Shown: positions 1 through 7,871, numbered from the stretch's first letter. The stretch is DNA of 29,107 nt from Actinomycetota bacterium (GCA_013812265.1 JACCTQ010000031.1:1-29107); one strand, 5' to 3'. Notes: generated from the sequence alone by a model not told the origin. Made by a program: numbers and translations.

Positions 1-221
1 GCCAGCAGGCGCAGCAACGTCGTCTTACCCGAGCCGTTCCTCCCCACGAGCCCGACCGCCTCGCCAGGCCCGATCGAGAACGAGACATCCCTGAGTGCCC
101 ACACGTCCGTCCCCGCGACGCGACCCCGAGCCACGAGCACCTCCTTCAAGGTGCGCACGGGCTTCGGGTAGACACGGAAGCGGCGGCTGGCCCGCTCCAC
201 GGCGACCTCGCCCGGGCTCAC
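1..221 (-). CDS. ABC transporter ATP-binding protein, Wzt/TagH-like (5' part only)
   Basis: Seen: a GTG start at 221 opens a frame that runs off the window after 73 residues. It holds a short strand-rich start, ALRDVSFSIGPGEAVGLVG, and a complete Walker A motif (GRNGSGKTT). Known: this N-terminal layout, with a basic RFRVYPKP-LKEVL stretch before the Walker A, is typical of ATPases that power polysaccharide or teichoic acid export with an ABC-2 permease (Wzt, TagH). Its start overlaps the hemH stop by 4 nt (GTGA), so translation is probably coupled to hemH. The likely partner is the Wzm-like permease at 2983-3777, on the same strand but separated by two heme genes and an opposite-strand ORF. 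The C-terminal part, which in Wzt can carry a glycan-recognition domain, lies outside the window. Confidence 0.85.
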   Translation of the reverse strand, partial: MSPGEVAVERASRRFRVYPKPVRTLKEVLVARGRVAGTDVWALRDVSFSIGPGEAVGLVGRNGSGKTTLLRLL

Positions 222-1102
222 GGCGCGACCCCGGCCGGAATCGCGCGGCGCACGAGCCCCGCCAGCACGGAGATGAGCTCCGGGTGCGCGTTCGGCATCT
301 CTATACGCGCCAGCCTCATCCCCAGCTCGGCCGCGCGCTCCATGGCCTCCGTGTCGAGGTCCCAGCGGATCTCGAGATGGTCGGCGACGAAGCCGACCGG
401 ACAGACGAGCACGTCGTCCACGCCGCGCTCCGCGAGATCACCCAGGTGATCGAGGATGTCAGGCTGGAGCCACGGCTCGCCCGTGGCGGACTCGCTCTGG
501 TACGAGAAGCTCCAGTCGGTCAGCGCAGCTCGCTCGGCCACCAGCGTCGCCGTCTCGAGCAGCTGCTGCTGGTAGGGGTCGCCCTCGTCCAGGATCCGCG
601 CCGGCAGGCTGTGCGCGGTGAACACGACGTGCGCGCGGCTTCCGCGCACGCGGGCAGCGAGGAGATCGACGAAGCCCTCGTCGTCGTGCCAGCTCTCGAC
701 GAAGACGAGCTCGGCACGCTCCGCGAGCGCGCCTTCGAGCTGTTGACGGTAACCGGCGATGGAGAGCCGCGAGTAATGCGGCGCGAGCACGAGACCTACG
801 ACGGTCTCGGCGCCCCGGGCGAGCGCGGCCCCGACGGCGTCGGCGATCCGGGGCCGCCAGTGCTTCATGCCCGTGTACACCGGGAGGCCGAGCGCATCGT
901 GCAGGCGTGAACGCGTTGCCTCGGTCACGGCGTTGAGGGGCGACCCGCTCTCGATCCCGAGGCGGCGGTACCGCTCCACCAGGTCCTCCAGCAGCTCGGG
1001 ACGGATCGGACGCCCGCCGCGGATGTCTGCGTAGTACGCGGGCACGTCCTCGAGGCGCTCCGGGCTGCCGTACGCCATCAGCACGACGGCCGTGGACCTC
1101 AC
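218..1102 (-). CDS. hemH: Ferrochelatase, probably coproporphyrin ferrochelatase (HemH/CpfC)
   Basis: Inserts ferrous iron into a porphyrin near the end of heme synthesis. The product is 294 residues, on the short side for the family. Seen: VVLMAYGSPE at the N-terminus, APHYSRLSIAGY near 108-118, FTAHSLPARILDEGDPYQQQ with the catalytic-type His near 164, SFSYQSES near 199-205, and CPVGFVADHLEIRWDLD with the paired acid Glu near 244. Known: a Tyr at the MAYG position is the iron ligand of the coproporphyrin-type enzymes of Gram-positive bacteria, so CpfC is favoured over a protoporphyrin enzyme. Only one Cys (near 234) is visible, so the [2Fe-2S] cluster of some actinobacterial homologues is unlikely. 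The GTG at 1102 overlaps the hemE stop (GTGA) and fits the family start. The gene is co-transcribed with hemE and overlaps the downstream ATPase gene. Confidence 0.93.
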   Translation of the reverse strand: MRSTAVVLMAYGSPERLEDVPAYYADIRGGRPIRPELLEDLVERYRRLGIESGSPLNAVTEATRSRLHDALGLPVYTGMKHWRPRIADAVGAALARGAETVVGLVLAPHYSRLSIAGYRQQLEGALAERAELVFVESWHDDEGFVDLLAARVRGSRAHVVFTAHSLPARILDEGDPYQQQLLETATLVAERAALTDWSFSYQSESATGEPWLQPDILDHLGDLAERGVDDVLVCPVGFVADHLEIRWDLDTEAMERAAELGMRLARIEMPNAHPELISVLAGLVRRAIPAGVAP

Positions 1103-2130
1103 ACGCGCGCCTCGACGGTGGCATCCGCGACGAGCTCGACGAGGCGGCCAAGGTTGGCCGGGTCCGTCTGCGGGAGCACGCCGTGGCCAAGGTTGAAGAT
1201 GTGCCCCCGACGGCCGGCGGCGCGGTTCAGCACGTCGCGCGTCGCCGTCTCGACCCGCTCCCACGGACCGAGCAGGACAGCCGGGTCGAGGTTGCCCTGG
1301 ACGCCGTGGTCGTCTCCCACCTCCGCCCAGCCGCGGTCGAGCGGAATGCGCCAGTCGAGCCCGATCACGTCTCCGCCGGCCTCGGCCATCGCGGATAGAA
1401 GGGTCGCCGTACCGGTCCCGAAATGGATCGTCGGTACGTCGACCGAGGCGAGGATGCGGGCCGAGTAGGGCGCGACGAACTCCTCGTAGTCCGCAAGGGA
1501 CAGCGCTCCGACCCACGAGTCGAAGACCTGGATGACGTCGGCGCCCGCGGCCACCTTGGCCGCCACGTACTCGCAGAACGTCGCCGTCAGCTTCTCCATG
1601 AGCGCATGCCAGACCGTGGGCTCGCTGTACATGAGGGTCTTGACCTTGAGGAACTCGCGGCTCGGCCGGCCTTCGATCAGGTATCCGGCCACCGTGAAGG
1701 GGCCGCCGCAGAAGCCGATCACCGCCCTCTCCGGCTCGAGTTCCTCGCGCACCAGCCGAACCGCCTCGAGAATGAACGGAACGGCCTCCTCGGACGTAGG
1801 GACGCGCAGGCGCTCGACGTCCGCCATCCGCTCGAGCGGGCGCTCGATCACCGGCCCGACGTTCTCCACGAGCTCCACGTCGACGCCCATTCCGAGCACC
1901 GGGAGCATGATGTCGGCGAACATCACGGCGCCGTCCACACCGTGGGCACGGACAGGCTGAAGGGTCACCTCGGCGCAGACCTCCGGCCGACGGCAGACGT
2001 CGAAGAGCGTGTAGCGCTTGCGGAGCTCCCGGTATTCCGGCAGCGACCGGCCGGCTTGCCGCATGAACCAGACCGGTGTTCGCTCGACCGGAGCTCGCCG
2101 GCACGCCCGTACGAGTAGAGGCTCCGACAC
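1099..2130 (-). CDS. hemE: Uroporphyrinogen decarboxylase (HemE)
   Basis: Removes four carboxylates from uroporphyrinogen III to give coproporphyrinogen III, a cytoplasmic step of heme synthesis. The 343-residue length is normal. Seen: signature PVWFMRQAGRSLPEYR near 19-34, the FADIMLP loop whose Asp near 73 corresponds to the catalytic Asp, the second signature GFCGGPFTVAGYLIEG near 139-154, FDSWVGALS, and the C-terminal FNLGHGVLPQTDP. The GTG at 2130 gives a family-typical N-terminus. It has no Shine-Dalgarno but has a TAGTCT hexamer ending exactly 6 nt upstream, as expected for a leaderless mRNA. It leads a hemE-hemH-ATPase operon with 4-nt overlaps, and its start is only 20 bp from the start of a divergent ORF. 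Confidence 0.95.
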   Translation of the reverse strand: MSEPLLVRACRRAPVERTPVWFMRQAGRSLPEYRELRKRYTLFDVCRRPEVCAEVTLQPVRAHGVDGAVMFADIMLPVLGMGVDVELVENVGPVIERPLERMADVERLRVPTSEEAVPFILEAVRLVREELEPERAVIGFCGGPFTVAGYLIEGRPSREFLKVKTLMYSEPTVWHALMEKLTATFCEYVAAKVAAGADVIQVFDSWVGALSLADYEEFVAPYSARILASVDVPTIHFGTGTATLLSAMAEAGGDVIGLDWRIPLDRGWAEVGDDHGVQGNLDPAVLLGPWERVETATRDVLNRAAGRRGHIFNLGHGVLPQTDPANLGRLVELVADATVEARV

Positions 2131-2135
2131 GGTTC

Positions 2136-2141
2136 TAGACT
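2136..2141 (+). promoter_or_regulatory. Putative -10 hexamer TAGACT for the ORF at 2151
   Basis: TAGACT ends 9 nt before the TTG at 2151, implying a leader of about 3 nt or none. It shares five of six positions with the opposite-strand hexamer of hemE, a back-to-back arrangement. Less certain than its partner, because the spacing is longer and the TTG start is itself unsure. Confidence 0.35.
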
Positions 2142-2142
2142 A
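2137..2142 (-). promoter_or_regulatory. Putative -10 hexamer TAGTCT for the hemE operon
   Basis: TAGTCT fits the actinobacterial TANNNT consensus and ends 6 nt before the hemE GTG, so +1 would be the first base of the start codon. It overlaps a plus-strand TAGACT at 2136-2141 almost completely. No clear -35 is visible. Confidence 0.5.
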
Positions 2143-2150
2143 GCCACGCC

Positions 2151-3020
2151 TTGACGAGCGTCAGCGAGGAGCGCGGCCCCCAAGGGCCACTGGCGGTCCG
2201 GTGGGGGCCGCTCGCGCTCGGCGGCCAGCGAGCCGGCGCGATCACGGAGGCGAGGGTCACGCTTTCGAACGCCGGTCTCGTTACCTGGCGCTCGAACGGG
2301 CCGACCTGGATCTACCTCTCCTACCACTGGCTCGACGACCGCGGAAATCCGATCGTCTGGGACGGCCTGCGGGCACCGCTCGGCCGTCCGGTCGCCCCCG
2401 GGGAGACGATCGAGGTGAACCTTCCGGTTCGAGCGCCCATCCCGCCCGGCCGCTATCGGCTGGCCTTCGATCTCCTCGATGCCGAGCGCTTGTGGTTCAG
2501 CGAGCTCGGAAACCCGATGCTCGAGGTGGACGCTCCGGTGGAGCCGCGAATCGCCGAGCGGCGGCTGTCTGTCATGATCCGACCCGGTGCGCCGGAGCTC
2601 GTCTCCGCCACGGAGGCGGCCCTGACGAGGCAGGAGGACGTCGTGGCGACGGGCGGTGAGGCGACGGCGTTTCTGGCCGCCGGCTGCCTGCCCGCTCCGG
2701 ACTGGTCGGCCCGGGTGCTGGACGCCCACACCGAGGGCTATGTGGTGGTCGCGGGCTCGATCGAGGCGGTCGGTCGATCACTCGTCCGACGCCGGTCGGC
2801 TGGGAGTTTGGCCCCGTGGGCACCCGGCGGCGGGCGCAATCCAGCCTTCTCGCACCCGTTGCTCTGCCCATCCGTGCTCGCGTCTTTCGAGCCGGCGTGG
2901 GTGGACGACGTGGAGGGCCTCCCCGCGCTGGCCCCGCCCGACGACGAGCCGTGGCTCTACGACGGGCGGATCGCTCTCAGGACTAGAGCTCGACCGCTAT
3001 CCGGTCGTCGACGCGTCTGA
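2151..3020 (+). CDS. Protein with Ig-like domain plus alpha/beta domain, function unknown
   Basis: A 289-residue product with no signal peptide or membrane span. Residues about 15-127 look like a beta-sandwich: ITEARVTLSNAGLVTW, then YLSYHWLDDRGNPIVWDGLRAPL, VAPGETIEV and PPGRYRLAFDLLDAERLWFSE. This W-D-G-R-PL / PGE / PG-Y-L / WF pattern recurs in non-catalytic Ig-like domains of some polysaccharide enzymes. Residues about 137-205 resemble an alpha/beta segment. The same two parts, in the same order, occur inside the 829-residue fusion at 7771-10260 (residues about 275-445), so this looks like a free-standing copy of that module. A glycan-binding role, like the C-terminal domain of Wzt, is inference. 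The TTG at 2151 is the first possible start after an upstream stop. The 3' end overlaps the convergent permease gene by 38 nt. Confidence 0.65.
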   Translation: MTSVSEERGPQGPLAVRWGPLALGGQRAGAITEARVTLSNAGLVTWRSNGPTWIYLSYHWLDDRGNPIVWDGLRAPLGRPVAPGETIEVNLPVRAPIPPGRYRLAFDLLDAERLWFSELGNPMLEVDAPVEPRIAERRLSVMIRPGAPELVSATEAALTRQEDVVATGGEATAFLAAGCLPAPDWSARVLDAHTEGYVVVAGSIEAVGRSLVRRRSAGSLAPWAPGGGRNPAFSHPLLCPSVLASFEPAWVDDVEGLPALAPPDDEPWLYDGRIALRTRARPLSGRRRV

Positions 3021-3777
3021 AGGCGAACGCGCCCAGGGCCAGGGCGGCGAGCGCCGCGACCGCGAGGTACACCACGTCCACGAGGCGCGGAACATGCCCG
3101 AGGAGCGGGTCGCGCACGGCGTCCATCGGTGGTGTGATGAAGTTGACGTAGCGAAGCACCTGGACGAGGGTGTGATAGCGGTCCTCGGCCCCCGGCAAGC
3201 TGTCGAGCGGCACGATGATCGGAGTCAGGAAGAACCAGGGGAGAAGTAGCGCACTCACGATGTGCTCGACGTCACGGAAGACGACGTTGGCGGACGCGAC
3301 CGCGAGTGCGACGCCGGCCACCAGTGCGACGACGAGCACCGAGAGCGGCAGGGCCAGCCATACGGTGTCCCGGGCCTCCGGGATGACGATCGCGTTCACG
3401 ACGATGAGGATCGCCAGCATGACTGCGAATGCCACGACCTGTGTCGCGACAGCCGATAGCGCCACGAGCTGGCGCGGAAACCGCACCTTCCTGATCAGCG
3501 GCGCGCTCTCGAGCAGGCTGCTCGACGCCCCTTGCAGCGAGCCTGTGAAGAAGACCCACACGGCGAGGCCGGCGAGCACGAACAGGGGATAGTGCGGCAC
3601 GTCGACCACCCGCCAGAGCAGCGAGAAGACGAGCACGTAGATACCCATGAGAATGAGCGGGTTGACGAGCGTCCACGCCAGGCCGAGCGCGGACGCCTTG
3701 TATTTCGCCTGCAAATCTCGGCGGAATAGGTTCGCGAACAGCTCGCGGTAGCGGAAGAGGTCGGCGTACGTCGACAT
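2983..3777 (-). CDS. ABC-2 type polysaccharide/polyol phosphate export permease (Wzm/TagG-like)
   Basis: Inner membrane subunit of an ABC exporter for undecaprenyl-linked glycans. The 264-residue product has the family size. Seen: an amphipathic start (ELFANLFRRDLQAKYKASALG), then about six membrane spans near 37-56, 63-83, 107-131, 141-165, 173-192 and 233-253, with the family landmarks LGLAWTLVNPL, RKVRFPRQLV, NVVFRDVEHIV and FFLTPIIVP. The ATG at 3777 is preferred over an in-frame GTG at 3801, because TACACT (3785-3790) ends 7 nt upstream of the ATG, fitting a leaderless start, and the added residues look non-conserved. The partner ATPase is probably the partial gene at 1-221. The gene is divergent from the priming transferase at 3847, consistent with one polysaccharide locus. 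Confidence 0.9.
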   Translation of the reverse strand: MSTYADLFRYRELFANLFRRDLQAKYKASALGLAWTLVNPLILMGIYVLVFSLLWRVVDVPHYPLFVLAGLAVWVFFTGSLQGASSSLLESAPLIRKVRFPRQLVALSAVATQVVAFAVMLAILIVVNAIVIPEARDTVWLALPLSVLVVALVAGVALAVASANVVFRDVEHIVSALLLPWFFLTPIIVPLDSLPGAEDRYHTLVQVLRYVNFITPPMDAVRDPLLGHVPRLVDVVYLAVAALAALALGAFAFRRVDDRIAVEL

Positions 3778-3784
3778 GCCTCGA

Positions 3785-3790
3785 AGTGTA
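3785..3790 (-). promoter_or_regulatory. Putative -10 hexamer TACACT for the permease gene
   Basis: TACACT matches TANNNT and ends 7 nt before the ATG at 3777. There is no usable Shine-Dalgarno: GAGG sits only 1 nt from the ATG. This supports a leaderless transcript and decides between the two possible starts. Confidence 0.45.
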
Positions 3791-3832
3791 GAGCGCCTCA
3801 CTTTCGTGACGGTGTCCGTAACACCAGTCGGT

Positions 3833-3838
3833 TACCGT
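3833..3838 (+). promoter_or_regulatory. Putative -10 hexamer TACCGT for the priming transferase operon
   Basis: TACCGT ends 8 nt before the GTG at 3847, giving a leader of 0-2 nt. The 69-bp divergent region also holds short inverted pairs (GGTGT/ACACC, GTAAC/GTTAC) that could be regulator sites, though they are too short to be sure. Confidence 0.4.
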
Positions 3839-3846
3839 TCTCGCCG

Positions 3847-5670
3847 GTGAGCGCTGCCGCCTCCGCCGTCGCTTTCGCCACGTCCGCCCTCCTGATCTGG
3901 GCAGCCCTTCGCTCGCCCCTCGCACGGCGTGTGGTGGCGGTGCCGAGCGGCGACCGCTGGCACGCGCGGGAGACGCCCGCACTCGGCGGTCTCGGGATCC
4001 TCGCCGGCCTCCTCGCCGGTGTTGGCGCCTGTCTCGCTGTCGGGGCTGTGGAGCCCAGCGCGAAGTTGCTCGGGATCCTGGGCGGCTGCGCGATTCTCTT
4101 CGCCGTCGGGCTCGCGGACGACGTCTCCTCACTCAAGCCGCTCACGAAACTCGCGGCGCAGATCGGTGCCGCGGTCGTCGTCCTCGCGAGCGGGCTCTCG
4201 GTGGAGATCGTCCACAACGACGTCGTCGCGACAGGAATCGCGCTCGTCTGGCTGGTCGGCGTGACGAACGCATTCAACCTCCTGGATCACATCGATGGCC
4301 TTGCCGGAAGCCTCGCCGCGATTGCGTGCGCGTTCTTCGCCATCGACGCCATCAGCGTCCACTCGAACGACCTCGTCCTCGTCGTCGGCTCGAGCCTCGG
4401 CCTGGCGGCGCTCGGGTTTCTCCTCTTCAACCTTCGCGTGCGGGGATCGGCACAGGTCTTCATGGGTGACTCCGGGAGCCAGGTGCTCGGCTTCGGGCTC
4501 GCGGCCCTGAGCCTGGCGGCGAGCTGGGAAGTCGCCGGTACGACGGCGGCGACGCTCGTCCTGCCGCTACTCATCCTCGCCGTGCCGATCCTCGATACGA
4601 CGCTCGTGACCGTCGTGCGCCTGCTCGAGGGCCGCCCCATCTACGCGGGCGGCCGGGACCACAGCTCGCACAGACTCGTCCGGCACGGTCTTTCGGAAAA
4701 GCGGGCCGTCGTGCTCCTGGCGCTGATCGCCGCCGGCGTCGGTGCAACGAGCCTTGGCTACAGCGCGCTCAACGATCCCTGGATCACGCTCATCGGCGTG
4801 CTGATCACGTTCGCCGTCCTCGTGCAGTTCGGCAGCTTTCTGGCGGACAGCGAGCGTCAGACGGTTCCCCGCGACGAGACGGGGCCGTTCTGGCTTCGCA
4901 TCTTCGTCGTCCACCGCCGTCGCCTGATCGAGGTGCTCGTGGACTTCGCGCTCATAACCGCCGCCTTCTCGGCCGCGTACCTGCTCCGCTTCGAGGGCGG
5001 TGGCCCCGGCAACCAGCGCGAGCTGTTCCTGAGTGCGCTCCCGGTAATTCTCGCGGCACGCTACGCAGTCTTCATTCCTTTCGGCCTCTACAGCAGCGTA
5101 TGGCGCTACGTCGGGGCCCGCGATGCGACCGGAATCGTCGCCGCGGTGGTCGTGTCCGAGCTTCTGGCGGTTGGGTTTCTCGCCTTGTCATACGTGCACG
5201 ATTTCGCCGACTTCTCGCGCAGTGTGTTCGTCATCGACGCGCTCCTCTGCACCATTCTCATCGGTGCCTCACGCTTTGGAGAACGCGCGCTCGTGCCGGT
5301 GCTCGGCGTGCTGAAGGACCGCGGTGACCGGCGCCGCACTCTCATCGTGGGTGCGGGACGTGCGGGGCGAAGCCTTCTGCTCGAGCTGCGCCAAACCCCG
5401 GGCGAGCAGGTCGTGGGCTTCGTAGACGACGATCCAGCGCTTCGCCGCAGGCGGCTGCAAGGCGTTCCGGTGCTCGGTAGCGCACCCGACATCGCCCGCG
5501 TGCTCGAAGACACGAGACCCGACCGCGTCCTGGTCACGATCCCCGACGCAACCCGCGAGCGACTCGACTTCGTCGTGCGGGGCTGCGCGGTGGCTGGGAT
5601 CAACTGCCAGTTCGTTCGGCGGGAGACGAACGTCGACCCGGATCTCGTGCTCGGGCGCTCGCTCGAGTGA
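3847..5670 (+). CDS. WecA/MraY-like sugar-1-phosphate transferase fused to FlaA1/WbaP-type N-terminal half
   Basis: Predicted to start glycan assembly by moving a sugar-1-phosphate from a UDP-sugar to undecaprenyl phosphate. Residues 1 to about 335 form a polytopic MraY-family domain: LADDVSSLKPLTKL with the Asp pair at 91-92, NAFNLLDHIDGLAG (141-154), FMGDSGS (205-211) and GGRDHSSHRLVRHG with the His pair near 272-275. Residues about 355-480 add further membrane spans, and about 495-590 a Rossmann-like domain with GAGRAGRSLL and VVGFVDDDP. Known: this second half is the non-catalytic front part of FlaA1/PglF dehydratases and WbaP/WcaJ transferases. Here the protein stops before either catalytic domain. 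The GTG start lacks a Shine-Dalgarno. The next gene overlaps by 4 nt (GTGA). The sugar specificity cannot be read from sequence. Confidence 0.88.
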   Translation: MSAAASAVAFATSALLIWAALRSPLARRVVAVPSGDRWHARETPALGGLGILAGLLAGVGACLAVGAVEPSAKLLGILGGCAILFAVGLADDVSSLKPLTKLAAQIGAAVVVLASGLSVEIVHNDVVATGIALVWLVGVTNAFNLLDHIDGLAGSLAAIACAFFAIDAISVHSNDLVLVVGSSLGLAALGFLLFNLRVRGSAQVFMGDSGSQVLGFGLAALSLAASWEVAGTTAATLVLPLLILAVPILDTTLVTVVRLLEGRPIYAGGRDHSSHRLVRHGLSEKRAVVLLALIAAGVGATSLGYSALNDPWITLIGVLITFAVLVQFGSFLADSERQTVPRDETGPFWLRIFVVHRRRLIEVLVDFALITAAFSAAYLLRFEGGGPGNQRELFLSALPVILAARYAVFIPFGLYSSVWRYVGARDATGIVAAVVVSELLAVGFLALSYVHDFADFSRSVFVIDALLCTILIGASRFGERALVPVLGVLKDRGDRRRTLIVGAGRAGRSLLLELRQTPGEQVVGFVDDDPALRRRRLQGVPVLGSAPDIARVLEDTRPDRVLVTIPDATRERLDFVVRGCAVAGINCQFVRRETNVDPDLVLGRSLE

Positions 5671-7871
5671 GCACGGTTGCGGCGCGGCATGGAGATGCCG
5701 ATGCGTCGAGCCATCGTTGGAGCGAGCGCCTCTTCTCGGCCGTCCCGCTGGCGAGCGCGTTCGTTTGGCTTTGCCTCCTCTACGGCTGGCAGGCGTGGTC
5801 GCTCCGCTCACCCTGGCTCTTCGCCGACGAGCTCGACTACACGCAGCTCGCGCGCTCGATAGCGGACACGGGCCACCCGGGGCGGCGAGGGGAATCCGAA
5901 TCGTTCGCCACCCTCTATGCCTACCTCACGGCACCGGCGTGGCTCTTCGACAGGACCGAGACCGCCTACCAGGCCGCGAAGCTCATCGGCGTCGTCACGA
6001 TGACCTCCGCCCTGTTTCCGGCGTACGCGCTCGCGCGCATGCTGGTCTCGCGCGGGCCGGCGCTGTTCGCCGCCATCGCCTCGGCCGCTATCCCCGCGTT
6101 CGCGTACTCGTCGCTCCTGCTCACCGAGACACTCGCTTACCCGTATGCGGCTATGTGTTTTTTCCTAATCGTCAAGGCGCTCACGAGCCGCGGTACACGC
6201 TGGCTCGTGCTGGCCACCGCGGCGTGCCTCCTCGCTCCGCTCGTCCGCGGCCAGCTCGCGCTCCTGCCTGCCGTCTTCGCAGGCTCGGCCGCGCTGCTCG
6301 CGTGGTCGGGCGAGTGGGGCCGCGCCCGGCGCGCGGGGTGGTCGTGGATCGAATGGACGGCCGCGGCGGCCGTTGCAGGGGTTGCCGCGCTCTTCGCCAG
6401 CGAGCTGATCGGTCGCTTCTGGGGTCAGTGGGAGGCAGCGACCCAGCATCCCCGGTCGATGCTGGATCACGCTGTGTGGGCCGCGGGTGCCCTCGTCATC
6501 GGGCTCGGCGTGCTTCCGCTCCTCGCCGCGGTCGCGGGGGCTTGGCGGCCCGGCGGCTCACCCGCCCACCGCCCCTTCGTGGCAGTCCTAGCCACCGCAG
6601 CGCTCGGCTTCTGCCTCTACACGGCCGGCAAGGCGGCCTTTCTGGCGACTTTTTTCGAGAGCCGCGTCGAGGAACGCAACCTGATCTATCTCAGCCCGTT
6701 GCTGTTCGTCGCCGCCGCCGTGTGGCTCGAGCAGGGCAAAACGCGGCTCGTCCCGCTCGGGCTCGCCGTTGCCGGCGCCGCCCTCCTGATCGTCGTGACC
6801 CCTTACGAGCTCGACCCCTCCGCCTTGTACGCGGACGCCCCGAGTCTCTCGATCCTGTCGTATGCGAACCAGTACTTCGACTGGGACGACGGCGCGGTTC
6901 AGACGGCGCTGCTCGTCGTGCTCGGTGTCTCGACCGCCCTGATTCTCGGCGTCGCGGCCATCCGCGAGAGGCGTACGGCGCTGATCGGTATCGCCGCTCT
7001 CGTCCTGGCGTGGAACGTCACCGCCGAGATGGCAGCGAGCGACGCATCGGACGCGTTCGCCGACAAGCTCGCGACGGAGGTGCCACAGCCGTTCGACTGG
7101 GTCGACCGTGCAACCGGCGGGGAGGCGACCGTGTATCTGGGCCAGGGCATCCTGAACGCGAACGCGATTCACCTGCTCGAGTTCTGGAACCGGTCGATCA
7201 CGCGGGTGTGGACTCGCGACGACACTGCCCCGGGACCGGGGCCGACCGAGACTCCTAGGCTCGCGGCGCCGGACGGCACACTGAGCCCCGACACCGGGGC
7301 CCGCTACGTGCTCGCCGACATCGGGATCGAGCCGCAGGGCACGGAGGTGGCAGAAGCGGGGCGCTGGAAGCTCTACCGGCTGGATGGGCCGCTCGCCCTG
7401 CAGCGCGACGTCACGGGTCTCTACTCGGACGGCTGGATCGGGAGCGACGCCACGTACTCCCAGTACTCGACACAAGGGGGGCGTCTCGGCATCGCGTCGG
7501 TGCGAACTTCCCGCCTGGGTTCCTGCGGCCTCGACCCGGGCGCGAGAGTCAGGATCTCGATTGGGCCCCTGGCTCTCGACGCTTCCGGCAACCCGACGTT
7601 CGCCCGCGTCCGCGAGGTACAACGGCACCGACTCCGGTCCTGCACCTCTCCGATCTTTTTGCTCTTCTCGCCCCCGCCGCCGTTCCACGTCCGCGTGCAT
7701 ATCGAGCCGACCTTCGTACCGGCGGAAGAGGACCCCCGCGAGACCGACCGGCGCGAGCTCGGCGCCCAGGTCAGCTTCGGGTTCGTGCCCGCCACAGGAA
7801 GCCCCGGTGCCCGACCGGGTCCTCGGGAGCGCCGGCCGCCGAGAACCAGGCCTGCAGGAGGAACTCCCTGA
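5667..7871 (+). CDS. GT-C type membrane glycosyltransferase (GT39/ArnT-like)
   Basis: A 734-residue polytopic membrane protein, predicted to use a polyprenyl-phosphate sugar on the outer face of the membrane. Seen: a first span near 27-47 followed by LFADELDYTQLARS with the acidic pair at 54-55, typical of the first periplasmic loop of GT-C enzymes. About ten more spans follow to about residue 450, with FFESRVEERNLIYLSPLLF between spans, then a soluble C-terminal part rich in beta strands containing FDWVDRATGGEATVYLGQ. The gene at 14123-16327 is a paralogue with the same landmarks (VDEIIYSELAKS, VEERNMFYVAPLF, DWVDRSTGPGAEV). The GTG start overlaps the preceding stop. The last 27 or so residues are Pro/Arg-rich, have no counterpart in the paralogue and overlap the convergent gene by 101 nt. 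Donor and acceptor are unknown. Confidence 0.82.
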   Translation: MSTVAARHGDADASSHRWSERLFSAVPLASAFVWLCLLYGWQAWSLRSPWLFADELDYTQLARSIADTGHPGRRGESESFATLYAYLTAPAWLFDRTETAYQAAKLIGVVTMTSALFPAYALARMLVSRGPALFAAIASAAIPAFAYSSLLLTETLAYPYAAMCFFLIVKALTSRGTRWLVLATAACLLAPLVRGQLALLPAVFAGSAALLAWSGEWGRARRAGWSWIEWTAAAAVAGVAALFASELIGRFWGQWEAATQHPRSMLDHAVWAAGALVIGLGVLPLLAAVAGAWRPGGSPAHRPFVAVLATAALGFCLYTAGKAAFLATFFESRVEERNLIYLSPLLFVAAAVWLEQGKTRLVPLGLAVAGAALLIVVTPYELDPSALYADAPSLSILSYANQYFDWDDGAVQTALLVVLGVSTALILGVAAIRERRTALIGIAALVLAWNVTAEMAASDASDAFADKLATEVPQPFDWVDRATGGEATVYLGQGILNANAIHLLEFWNRSITRVWTRDDTAPGPGPTETPRLAAPDGTLSPDTGARYVLADIGIEPQGTEVAEAGRWKLYRLDGPLALQRDVTGLYSDGWIGSDATYSQYSTQGGRLGIASVRTSRLGSCGLDPGARVRISIGPLALDASGNPTFARVREVQRHRLRSCTSPIFLLFSPPPPFHVRVHIEPTFVPAEEDPRETDRRELGAQVSFGFVPATGSPGARPGPRERRPPRTRPAGGTP

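Noticed and set aside
95..910. Plus-strand ORF of 271 codons over hemH
   Set aside because: It is antisense to a well-supported ferrochelatase, with Arg/His/Glu-rich composition typical of shadows.
218..2104. Single 628-residue protein spanning the hemE region and hemH
   Set aside because: Only the hemH part of this frame is protein-like. The upstream part is an out-of-frame shadow of hemE, which has its own complete 343-residue frame and start.
3845..5670. Frameshift or lost SDR domain downstream of the FlaA1-like half
   Set aside because: The following sequence in all frames is the GT-C gene starting with a 4-nt overlap. No SDR remnant is visible, so this is an architecture, not a recent break.
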